Source of the DNA: Rubrivivax sp.
Lineage (GTDB): Bacteria > Pseudomonadota > Gammaproteobacteria > Burkholderiales > Burkholderiaceae_C
DNA: 64,000 nt
Reading direction: 5' to 3'
Assembly: GCA_016790425.1 (NCBI GenBank)
Contig: JAEUPF010000092.1
Location: 28,164-92,163 of the forward strand
Position numbers and translations under genes: made by a program. Below the pieces are notes generated by a model. The model worked only from the letters and a program-made list of their open reading frames with translations. It was not told where the DNA came from and made no database searches. This document shows positions 1 through 6,701 of the stretch, one piece after another (position 1 is the stretch's first letter; each line of letters begins with the position of its first letter).

Positions 1-996
1 GCCGGGTGCGGGCGGCCGCTGCGCCGCCCGCCGCCACGGCCAGCGCGCCCCGGCCCTTGCGCCGTGCGGCACGCCGGCCAGTCCGCGCGGCATGAACATC
101 ACGATCAGCACGAGCACGCTGCCGTAGATGACCATGTTCAGGCCGGGCAGCTCGCCGAACAGGTTGCGCGTGAGGTCGGCCAGCGTGTGCAACGCCGCGG
201 CGCCCAGCAGCGGCCCCCACAGCGTACCCATGCCGCCGACGATGGCCGCCACCAGCGCCTCCACCGAGACGTGCGGCCCGAACGCGATGCCCGGGTCGAT
301 GTACTGGAACACCTGCACGTAGAAGGCGCCGGCCGCGCCCATGAAGGCGGCCGACAGCGAGATCGCGCCGAGCTTGACGCGCCACGGGTCGACGCCGACC
401 GCGCGCGCGGCGTCCTCGTTGTCGCGCACCGCCTGCAGCCGGGCGCCGAAGCGGCTGTGGCGCAGCCAGCAGGTGGCCGCCAGCGCCGCGACGACGAAGG
501 CCAGCGCGAGCAGTGCGTAGCCCGTGCGCGAGCCGAACTGCAGGTTGGCGATGCCCTCGCGCAGCGGCACCATCAGCCCGACTCCGCCGCCGGTGAAGCC
601 GGCCGAGACCGCGAGGATGCGGAAGACCTCGGCGAAGGCGAGCGTGACGAGCGCGAAGTACGAGCCCTTCAGCCCGTAGCGGAACGTCAGCGCGCCGACG
701 CCGGCGCCCACCGCCGCGGCGGTCGCCACCGCCAGCACCAGCGCGGCCCACGGGTTGATGCCGAACGTGACCTGGGCGACGGCCTGCGCGTAGGCGCCGC
801 AGCCGAAGAACAGCGCGTGGCCGAACGAGAACTGCCCGCCGTAGCCGCCGAGGATGTTCCAGCTCTGCGCCAGCAGCGCGGCGTAGAGCGTCATCATCAC
901 GAAGTTGAGCCACACGCCGGACTCGAGCACGACGATGGTCTGCACCATCGCCGCGGCGAAGAGGGCGATGAAGGCGATGTCGCGTGAAAGGCTCAC
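1..996 (-). CDS. livM: Branched-chain amino acid-type ABC transporter permease, LivM family (3' end cut by window edge)
   Basis: Inner-membrane permease subunit of a Liv/HAAT-type importer. The frame is open for 332 codons from a GTG at 996-994 and runs off the window without a stop, so the C-terminus is missing. Visible hallmarks are several hydrophobic helices, the early motif SWNILGGYGGQFSFGH, and the LivM cytoplasmic-loop signature AVRDNEDAARAVGVDPWRVK about two thirds along. A G-rich stretch (AGGGGG) precedes the GTG as a possible ribosome site; no ATG lies in frame upstream. It follows livH by 118 bases on the same strand, so it should pair with it. LivG/LivF ATPases would be expected beyond the edge but cannot be seen. 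Substrate is unknown; Liv-type systems also carry amides, urea and acyl-amino acids. Confidence 0.88.
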   Translation of the reverse strand, partial: MSLSRDIAFIALFAAAMVQTIVVLESGVWLNFVMMTLYAALLAQSWNILGGYGGQFSFGHALFFGCGAYAQAVAQVTFGINPWAALVLAVATAAAVGAGVGALTFRYGLKGSYFALVTLAFAEVFRILAVSAGFTGGGVGLMVPLREGIANLQFGSRTGYALLALAFVVAALAATCWLRHSRFGARLQAVRDNEDAARAVGVDPWRVKLGAISLSAAFMGAAGAFYVQVFQYIDPGIAFGPHVSVEALVAAIVGGMGTLWGPLLGAAALHTLADLTRNLFGELPGLNMVIYGSVLVLIVMFMPRGLAGVPHGARAGARWPWRRAAQRPPAPG

Positions 997-1114
997 CGGG
1001 CAGACCCCCTGCCGGCCCGACCGGGCACGAGCGCCGCAGGCGAGGCGGTGCTGTGCCACCGCCGCGCCGCCGGGGGCAGGCGGCGGTGCAGGCGGTTCAT
1101 CGCGAGCCGGGACC

Positions 1115-2005
1115 TCACGCCCGCGCCCCGAACAGCCCCTGCGGCCTGAACAGCAGCACGGCGATGAAGATCGCGAAGATGCCGATCTGCCCCAGCGACT
1201 CGCCGAGGAAGAGGCCGCCCAGCGACTCGACGACGCCGATCAGCAAGCCGCCGGCCAGCGCGCCGGCGAAGCTGCCCATGCCTCCGAGCACGACGATGGT
1301 GAAGGCGACCAGCACGAAGCCGCCGCCCACCTGCGGATTGACGTAGTACGCCGGCAGCAGGAAGCACGCGGCCGCGCCCAGGCACGCCAGGCCGATGCCG
1401 AAGCTCATCGCGTAGACATGCTCGACGTCGATGCCCACCAGGCGCGCGCCCTGCTTTTCCCTGGCCACGGCGCGGATGGCGCGGCCGAGGTCGGTGCGCC
1501 CGACCACCAGCAGCAGCAGCGCCGAAGCGACCAGCGCGCCCGCGAAAGCGACCAGCTTGGGCAGGGCGATGAAAGCCGCCCCGGCGCCGAAGGGCGACGG
1601 GATCTCGACCGTGGTCAGCGTGTACGCGGTGTCGATCGTGCGCGTGTCGCTCTTGAAGAACATCAGCGCCAGGTTCTCCAGCACGATGGAGATGCCCAGC
1701 GTCACGAGCAGGATGTTCTCATCCTTGCCATGGCTGGCGCGGTTGATGACGCCGGCCTGCAGCGCGTAGCCGAGCGCGAACATGCCCGGCACCAGCAGCG
1801 GCAGCGCCAGGTACGGGTCGAGCCCGAGCGCGGACTTCAGCCACCACACCGCGTACAGCGCCACCATCAGCAGCGCCCCGTGCGCGAAGTTGATGATGTG
1901 CAGCACGCCGTAGATCAGCGTCAGCCCCAGCGCCACCAGCGCATAGACGGCGCCGGTGGTGAGCCCGTTGAGGACCGACGGGAAGAGGATGCCGGGGTCG
2001 AGCAT
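1115..2005 (-). CDS. livH: Branched-chain amino acid-type ABC transporter permease, LivH family
   Basis: Inner-membrane permease of 296 residues, the usual LivH length. The N-terminus has the family pattern LNGLTTGAVYALVALGLTLIYGVLHIINFAHG. The body is a run of hydrophobic helices, and the conserved loop GRAIRAVAREKQGARLVGIDVEHVYAMSFG, which contacts the ATPase, is present. The protein ends RPQGLFGARA. It lies 50 bases after the binding-protein gene and is followed by livM, so binding protein, LivH and LivM form one transport unit. The start is the ATG at 2005-2003. The family is clear; the substrate is not. Confidence 0.93.
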   Translation of the reverse strand: MLDPGILFPSVLNGLTTGAVYALVALGLTLIYGVLHIINFAHGALLMVALYAVWWLKSALGLDPYLALPLLVPGMFALGYALQAGVINRASHGKDENILLVTLGISIVLENLALMFFKSDTRTIDTAYTLTTVEIPSPFGAGAAFIALPKLVAFAGALVASALLLLVVGRTDLGRAIRAVAREKQGARLVGIDVEHVYAMSFGIGLACLGAAACFLLPAYYVNPQVGGGFVLVAFTIVVLGGMGSFAGALAGGLLIGVVESLGGLFLGESLGQIGIFAIFIAVLLFRPQGLFGARA

Positions 2006-2055
2006 CGGTGTGTCCGCTCCCTCTGCCGCTTGGGGCGGCAGGGGCAGGTGCGCCG

Positions 2056-3270
2056 TCAGGCCCGCAGCGGGAAGATGGGCTCGGCCTCGCGGTACTCGCG
2101 CGGCACGACGACGCGGATGTCGCCCTTGATCACCTGCGTCATCAGCGGCTGCGCGCCCTCGTTCTGGCCGTTGACGAACTTCGTCGGGCCGTAGGGCATG
2201 AAGTGGTCGCTGAAGGTGCTGGCCGCCAGCGCCGCGGTGATGGCGGCGCGGTCGGCGCTCTTCGCCTTGTCGATGGCGTCGGCCAGCAGGCGCACGGCGG
2301 TGTAGGTGTTGAACACCTCGTACGTGTAGAAGAGCCCCTTGGCCTCGGTGCGCTTCCGCAGGGCCGCGCTGCGCGCGTCCTTCGGGTTGAACCAGTGGTT
2401 GCAGTCGATGATGCCGTTGGCCGCGTCGGGAAACTCCTTCAGGAACTTGTAGCTCGAAGCGGCGCCGCCCAGCACCGAGTAGATGGCCTTGGGCACCACC
2501 TTCTGCTGCTGCATCGTGCGCACCAGCAGCGCGTACTCGTTGTAGTAGTTGGCCGGGATCACGATGTCGGGGTTGAGCGACTTCATGCGCAGCACGATGT
2601 TGTTGAAGTCGCGCGTCGGGTTGGCGTGCTTGATGACCTCGGCCACGTCGAAGCCGAAGGTGGGCAGCTTCTCCTTGAGCAGGTTGGCCGTTCCGGTGCC
2701 GAACAGGCTCTCCTCGTGGATGATCATCACCGTCCTGGCCGGCTTGCCGGCGACGCTGTTGAGCACGCCCAGGTTGTTGACGGCGATCTGCGCGCAGACG
2801 CGGTAGCCGGGGCCGAAGCGGAACGTGTTCTTCAGCCCGCGCTCGACGATCTGGTCGGCGACGCCCACGTCCACCACATGCGGCAGGCCGTGCTTGGCGG
2901 CGGCCTGCGTGGTGGCCAGGCAGATGGCGCTGGCGTAGGCGCCGACCACCGCCGAACAGCCGGCCTCGTTCATCTTCTCGATCTCGGCCGTGCCGGCCTG
3001 CGGCGTGCTCTGCGCGTCGCCGAGCATGACGTCGAGCTTGGCGCCACCGAGGCTCTTGATGCCGGCCTTGTTGATGTCCTCGACGGCCATCAGCGCGCCG
3101 GCGCGGCATTGCGCGCCCGAGAAGGCCAGCGCGCCCGTCACCGGGTGCAGGATGCCCACCTTCACCGGCTTGGGCTGCGCGCCGGCGACGAGCGGCAAGG
3201 CCAGCGCCGAGGCGGCGGCGGACGAGTGCTGGATGAAGCGGCGGCGGGAAAGGCGGCTGAAGCGGCTCAT
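2056..3270 (-). CDS. Periplasmic ABC transporter substrate-binding protein (Peripla_BP_6 / LivK type)
   Basis: A 404-residue binding protein for the adjacent LivHM permease. The N-terminus MSRFSRLSRRRFIQHSS resembles a twin-arginine signal (R-R-R-F-I) followed by a short hydrophobic stretch ending near AGAQ, so export through Tat is possible. The mature part starts KVGILHPVTGALAFSGAQ and continues with the two-lobe fold typical of amide/urea/short-chain-acid binders (for example the NHWFNP and YTYEVFNTYTAVR segments). This subgroup often serves urea, amide or amidase-linked systems rather than leucine, which fits the hydrolase genes upstream; that is inference. A good ribosome site (GAGGAGAG) precedes the ATG. 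Confidence 0.92.
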   Translation of the reverse strand: MSRFSRLSRRRFIQHSSAAASALALPLVAGAQPKPVKVGILHPVTGALAFSGAQCRAGALMAVEDINKAGIKSLGGAKLDVMLGDAQSTPQAGTAEIEKMNEAGCSAVVGAYASAICLATTQAAAKHGLPHVVDVGVADQIVERGLKNTFRFGPGYRVCAQIAVNNLGVLNSVAGKPARTVMIIHEESLFGTGTANLLKEKLPTFGFDVAEVIKHANPTRDFNNIVLRMKSLNPDIVIPANYYNEYALLVRTMQQQKVVPKAIYSVLGGAASSYKFLKEFPDAANGIIDCNHWFNPKDARSAALRKRTEAKGLFYTYEVFNTYTAVRLLADAIDKAKSADRAAITAALAASTFSDHFMPYGPTKFVNGQNEGAQPLMTQVIKGDIRVVVPREYREAEPIFPLRA

Positions 3271-3333
3271 GAGGGGCTCTCCTCGTTCGTTGTGGCAGGA
3301 CAGCAGGCGCGCGACAGACCCGGCGCACGCCTG

Positions 3334-4146
3334 CTAGTGGAACTGCGCGGTCAGCGCCTTGCTGACCCACACCTTGGCGTCGATGCTGCCCACGCGCGAC
3401 AGCTGCATCTCGTACTGGTAGCGGTCGGGGCGGTACAGGCCGTGCAGCCACTGCACCGGGCGGCCGCGCTCGTCGTGGATCAGGCGCGTCACGGCCAGCA
3501 GCGCCGAGCCCACCTCCACCGCGAGGTGGTGCGCGGCGTCCGCGTCGGCCAGCCGGGCGCTGATCACCTGCGTGGCGCCGCCGATGCGCACGCCGCCTTC
3601 TTCGAGCAGGATGAGGATCGGCTTGCGGGCCAGCTCGCGGCGGCCGAAGCCGGCGGCCAGCGCCGCGGGCACGTGCGTGGTGATCAGCGACAGCGGCCCC
3701 TCGCGGGTGCTGCGCACGCGGCGCGCCTTCTGCACCGGGGCGCCCGGCTCGAGGTGCAGCGCCTGGGCCACCGCGGCGCTGGCCTTGACGATGGTGCACT
3801 CGAGCACCTTCACCTTGGTGGCCAGGCCCATCGTGACGATGTTCTCGAGCAGGCCGGTGAGCTGGGCGCGCGAGCGGCCGGGCGCTGCGCCGGCGGCGCC
3901 GTTGCCGCGGCGACCGGGGGCGGCGGTGCGCGGCACCGTGCCGCGCCCGCGGGCGCGCTCGATGAGGCCGTCGGCGACGAGTTGCGCCAGTGCCTTGCGC
4001 ACGGTGATGCGGGCGACGCCGAACTGCCCGGCCAGCGAAACCTCGCCGGGCAGGCCGGCAGCGAAGCGGCCTTCGGCGAGCTGCTCGCGCAGCACCAGGT
4101 AGATCTGGTGGTACTTCGGCAGGGGCAGCGCGGCCGGGGCGTTCAC
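3334..4146 (-). CDS. GntR-family transcriptional regulator with UTRA ligand domain (HutC subfamily)
   Basis: Likely local regulator of the transport unit that follows it. Residues about 10-75 form the GntR winged helix (PKYHQIYLVLREQL, then VARITVRKALAQLVADGLIERARGRGTV). Residues about 110-260 match the UTRA effector domain of HutC/FarR-type proteins. A 25-residue Gly/Arg/Ala-rich linker separates them. The start is a GTG at 4146. It is the only sensible start, because the helix-turn-helix begins about ten residues in. A consensus-like promoter sits so close upstream that the message may be almost leaderless. The UTRA domain binds small metabolites such as the transported substrate; which one is unknown. 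Confidence 0.9.
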   Translation of the reverse strand: MNAPAALPLPKYHQIYLVLREQLAEGRFAAGLPGEVSLAGQFGVARITVRKALAQLVADGLIERARGRGTVPRTAAPGRRGNGAAGAAPGRSRAQLTGLLENIVTMGLATKVKVLECTIVKASAAVAQALHLEPGAPVQKARRVRSTREGPLSLITTHVPAALAAGFGRRELARKPILILLEEGGVRIGGATQVISARLADADAAHHLAVEVGSALLAVTRLIHDERGRPVQWLHGLYRPDRYQYEMQLSRVGSIDAKVWVSKALTAQFH

Positions 4147-4154
4147 GCGGCGGG

Positions 4155-4183
4155 AGGCTAGGCCTGTCCGAATGTGCTGTCAA
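4155..4183 (-). promoter_or_regulatory. Candidate sigma70 promoter for the GntR-liv transcription unit
   Basis: On the minus strand a perfect -35 box TTGACA (4183-4178) is followed after exactly 17 bases by TAGCCT (4160-4155), a partial -10. The predicted transcription start is near 4148, only a couple of bases before the GTG of the GntR gene at 4146. A strong hairpin lies just upstream at 4199-4224. Seen directly in sequence; function inferred. Confidence 0.5.
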
Positions 4184-4198
4184 TGGGACAAAGCCGGC

Positions 4199-4224
4199 GG
4201 CGCCGCGCCCGCTGCCGCGGCGCC
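4199..4224 (-). terminator. Hairpin between the peptidase gene and the GntR gene (candidate terminator)
   Basis: Perfect 9-bp stem, GGCGCCGCG (4199-4207) and CGCGGCGCC (4216-4224), with an 8-base loop. Read on the minus strand it is followed by CCGGCTTTGT, a weak U-tract. It lies after the stop of the DUF2817 peptidase and before the promoter at 4155-4183, so it probably separates the hydrolase unit from the transport unit. Confidence 0.5.
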
Positions 4225-4244
4225 GGCCCCGCGACGCGCCTCGC

Positions 4245-5366
4245 TCAGGCCGCCGCCAGCCCGGCCACGGCCTGGTGGGCCACCGCCAGGCCCTGCGCCA
4301 CCACCTGCTCCTTCCAGGCCGGCGTGTCGACGTAGAACGCGTCGCGCATCTGGCGCTTGATCGCGGCGCGCTGCTCGGCGCCCGCTTCCGGGTGGTTGTA
4401 GAGCCACTGGTCGGCGCGCAGCGCCGCCATCACGTCGGTCATCGGCAGCGTGCCGTACTCGATGGCCAGGCCGGTGTACTCGGCCTGCGGGCAGTGCAGG
4501 TAGGCGGCGTTGAAGAGCAGGCCGGTCAGCTCGGCCGAAGCCGACGAGCCGTCGTACATCGAGGTGACCGTGGCGCCGTCCACCGCCCACCAGCGGCGGG
4601 CGCGGGCCAGCGCCGCGGGGTCGTTGCGGTCGGCGAAGATCCGCTCGCCGTGGCCGCTGGGGCCGAGGCCGGTGTGGATGTCGATCCAGCCGAGCCGGCG
4701 GCAGCGCTGGCCGTGTTCTTCGAGCACGTGCGCCAGCGTCGTGCGGCTCCAGGTCGGCCGGTGGCCGCCGAAGAACAGGCCCTCGGGGTGCGCGTACTGG
4801 CCCTGGCTCAGCGCCGCCTGCAGCGCGCGTTCGCCGTGGCGCTGCGCGAACGCGGCGAGCTGGGCCTCGTTCTGCGGCGCCGGCGGCCAGGTGGCCGGCA
4901 CGACGAAGCGGGCGAGCTCGTCGTAGCCCGCGTTGGCCGGCAGCGGCGCATGGTGGTCGAAGTCCTGCCAGTTGCGGTTGAGGTCGACGTTCTCCTGCGT
5001 CGTGCGGCGCAGCCACGAGAAGCCGTAGGGGTTGAGCGCGTGCACGTAGAGCACGGCCACGCCGGCGGCCCTGGCGGCGGCGTGGAAGCGGTTGTCGGAC
5101 AGCAGCGCGTTCTGCACGCCCGAGCCGCAGAAGCCTTCCGCGCCGTGGCAGGCGCTGCTGACGACGAGCAGCGCGCGCGCATCGGCAGCGCCGAAGCGGG
5201 CCACGTCCATCGCCAGCACTTCGCCCTCGCGGCCCACCAGCGGGTGCACGTGCGGGTGCACGTCCAGGTCGGCGGCTTCGGCGCAGGCGGCGAACTTCGC
5301 GCGCGCCTGGGCGTAGGTCGGCGCGAAGAAGCGCTCGGCGTTGTCGACGCTGCTGCTGGCCATCAC
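4245..5366 (-). CDS. M14-type zinc peptidase-like protein, DUF2817 family
   Basis: A 373-residue protein of the DUF2817 branch of the carboxypeptidase (M14) fold; probably a cytoplasmic hydrolase, as no signal peptide is visible. Zinc-ligand motifs are present: SACHGAEGFCGSG near residues 72-84 (H and E) and the later histidine in WIDIHTGLG near 230. The substrate-side motif NPYGFSWLRRTTQENVDLNRNW near 112-133 is typical of the family. The gene follows the M20 amidohydrolase by 13 bases, so the two are co-transcribed, and a hairpin follows. Two metal-dependent amide hydrolases next to an importer suggest catabolism of a peptide or acyl-amino acid. The exact reaction of DUF2817 proteins is not established to my knowledge. 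Confidence 0.87.
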   Translation of the reverse strand: MMASSSVDNAERFFAPTYAQARAKFAACAEAADLDVHPHVHPLVGREGEVLAMDVARFGAADARALLVVSSACHGAEGFCGSGVQNALLSDNRFHAAARAAGVAVLYVHALNPYGFSWLRRTTQENVDLNRNWQDFDHHAPLPANAGYDELARFVVPATWPPAPQNEAQLAAFAQRHGERALQAALSQGQYAHPEGLFFGGHRPTWSRTTLAHVLEEHGQRCRRLGWIDIHTGLGPSGHGERIFADRNDPAALARARRWWAVDGATVTSMYDGSSASAELTGLLFNAAYLHCPQAEYTGLAIEYGTLPMTDVMAALRADQWLYNHPEAGAEQRAAIKRQMRDAFYVDTPAWKEQVVAQGLAVAHQAVAGLAAA

Positions 5367-5379
5367 CGCAGCTCCGCGG

Positions 5380-6576
5380 TCAACGCTGCGGCCGGTTCAG
5401 CCACGCCTCGGCGATGCGCACCCAGGCCGTGGCGCCCAGCGGGATCAGCTCGTCGTTGAAGTCGTAGCTGGGGTTGTGCAGCGTGCACGGGCCGACGCCA
5501 TGGCCATGCGCGCGGTGCGTGCCGTCGCCGTTGCCGATCATGAAGTAGCAGCCGGGCCTCGCCTGCAGGAAGAAGCTGAAGTCCTCGCTGCCCATCGTCG
5601 GCTCGAACGGCAGCACGTTGGCCGCGCCGACCACGTCGCCGAGCACGCTGGCCACGAACGCGGTCTCGGCGGCGTGGTTCACCGTCACCGGGTAGCCGCG
5701 GTCGAAGGTGAACTCGCAGGTGGCGCCGTGCGCGGCGCAGATGCCCTCGGCCACTTCGCGCATGCGCCGCTCGATCAGCGTGACGGCCTCGTCGCTGAGC
5801 GTGCGCACGGTGCCCTTGACGCTGGCCGAATCGGGGATGACGTTGAACGCCTCGCCGGCATCGATCATCGTGGCCGAGATCACCGCCGCTTCCATCGCCC
5901 GCAGGTTGCGGCTGACGATCGTCTGCCAGGCCATGACGATCTGGCAGGCCACCGGCACCGGGTCGACGCCGAGGTACGACAACGCCGCGTGCGAGCCCTT
6001 GCCGCGCACGGTGAGGGTGAAGATGCTGCCCGAGGCCATCACCGGCCCGGCGCTGACGCCGAAGGTGCCGGCCGCGTAGCCGGGCCAGTTGTGGGCGCCG
6101 AAGATGGCTTCCATCGGGAAGCGGTCGAAGAGGCCGTCTTCGATCATCTTGCGCGCGCCGGCGCCGCCTTCCTCCGCCGGCTGGAACACGAGGTAGACGG
6201 TGCCGTCGAAGGGGCGGTGCTTCGCGAGGTGCTTGGCCGCTGCCAGCAGCATCGCGGTGTGGCCGTCGTGGCCGCAGGCGTGCATCTTGCCGGCGTGGCG
6301 GCTGGCGTGCGCGAAGGTGTTGTGCTCGGTCATCGGCAGCGCGTCCATGTCGGCGCGCAGGCCCACGGCGCGCTTGCTGCTGCCGTTGCTGACGATGCCC
6401 ACGACGCCGGTCTTGCCCAGGCCCCGGTGGACCGGGATGCCCCAGTCGGTGAGCGCCTTGGCCACCAGGTCGGCGGTGCGGTTCTCCTCATAGCACAGCT
6501 CGGGGTGGGCGTGGATGTCGCGTCGGATGGCGGCGATGCTCGCGGCATCGGCCAGGATGGGCTCGATCAGGTTCAT
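5380..6576 (-). CDS. M20 family metallo-amidohydrolase (hippurate hydrolase / N-acyl-amino acid amidohydrolase type)
   Basis: A 398-residue di-metal amidohydrolase. The N-terminal motif IRRDIHAHPELCYEE, the metal-binding HACGHDGHTAML near residues 104-115, FQPAEEGGAGA near 136-146 and GAHNWPG near 165 are those of HipO, AbgA and indole-acetyl-amino acid hydrolases, which split N-acyl-amino acids. The lid-domain sequence GKGSHAALSYLGVDPV is complete. Length is normal and no signal peptide is seen, so it is cytoplasmic. It is the first gene of the hydrolase pair upstream of the Liv-type importer. The start ATG at 6576 is chosen because the homology begins within 20 residues. Which acyl-amino acid is used cannot be told. 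Confidence 0.92.
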   Translation of the reverse strand: MNLIEPILADAASIAAIRRDIHAHPELCYEENRTADLVAKALTDWGIPVHRGLGKTGVVGIVSNGSSKRAVGLRADMDALPMTEHNTFAHASRHAGKMHACGHDGHTAMLLAAAKHLAKHRPFDGTVYLVFQPAEEGGAGARKMIEDGLFDRFPMEAIFGAHNWPGYAAGTFGVSAGPVMASGSIFTLTVRGKGSHAALSYLGVDPVPVACQIVMAWQTIVSRNLRAMEAAVISATMIDAGEAFNVIPDSASVKGTVRTLSDEAVTLIERRMREVAEGICAAHGATCEFTFDRGYPVTVNHAAETAFVASVLGDVVGAANVLPFEPTMGSEDFSFFLQARPGCYFMIGNGDGTHRAHGHGVGPCTLHNPSYDFNDELIPLGATAWVRIAEAWLNRPQR

Positions 6577-6648
6577 GGTGTGTGCTGGCTCCGGCGCAGC
6601 CGGACAGGCATAGGGTGGCGGGCATGTTAGCGCCGCTGTCGCGGGCGT

Positions 6649-6665
6649 GCCGGCCCGCGGCCGGC
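6649..6665 (-). terminator. Short GC-rich hairpin downstream of the GGDEF/EAL gene
   Basis: Perfect 7-bp stem GCCGGCC / GGCCGGC with a 3-base loop, 37 bases after the stop of the GGDEF/EAL gene and before the amidohydrolase gene. There is no U-run, so it may act only as a pause or 3'-end protector. Confidence 0.35.
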
Positions 6666-6701
6666 GGCAAGGAAACCGCTGGCCGAGCGGGGCGCCGGGG
6701 C

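Noticed and set aside
1115-4183. Open frame of about 1000 codons spanning livH, the binding protein and the GntR gene on the minus strand
   Set aside because: Only its last third (livH) has protein-like sequence. The rest is Arg/Pro/Ala-rich shadow of the binding-protein and regulator genes in another frame, usual at 70 % GC.
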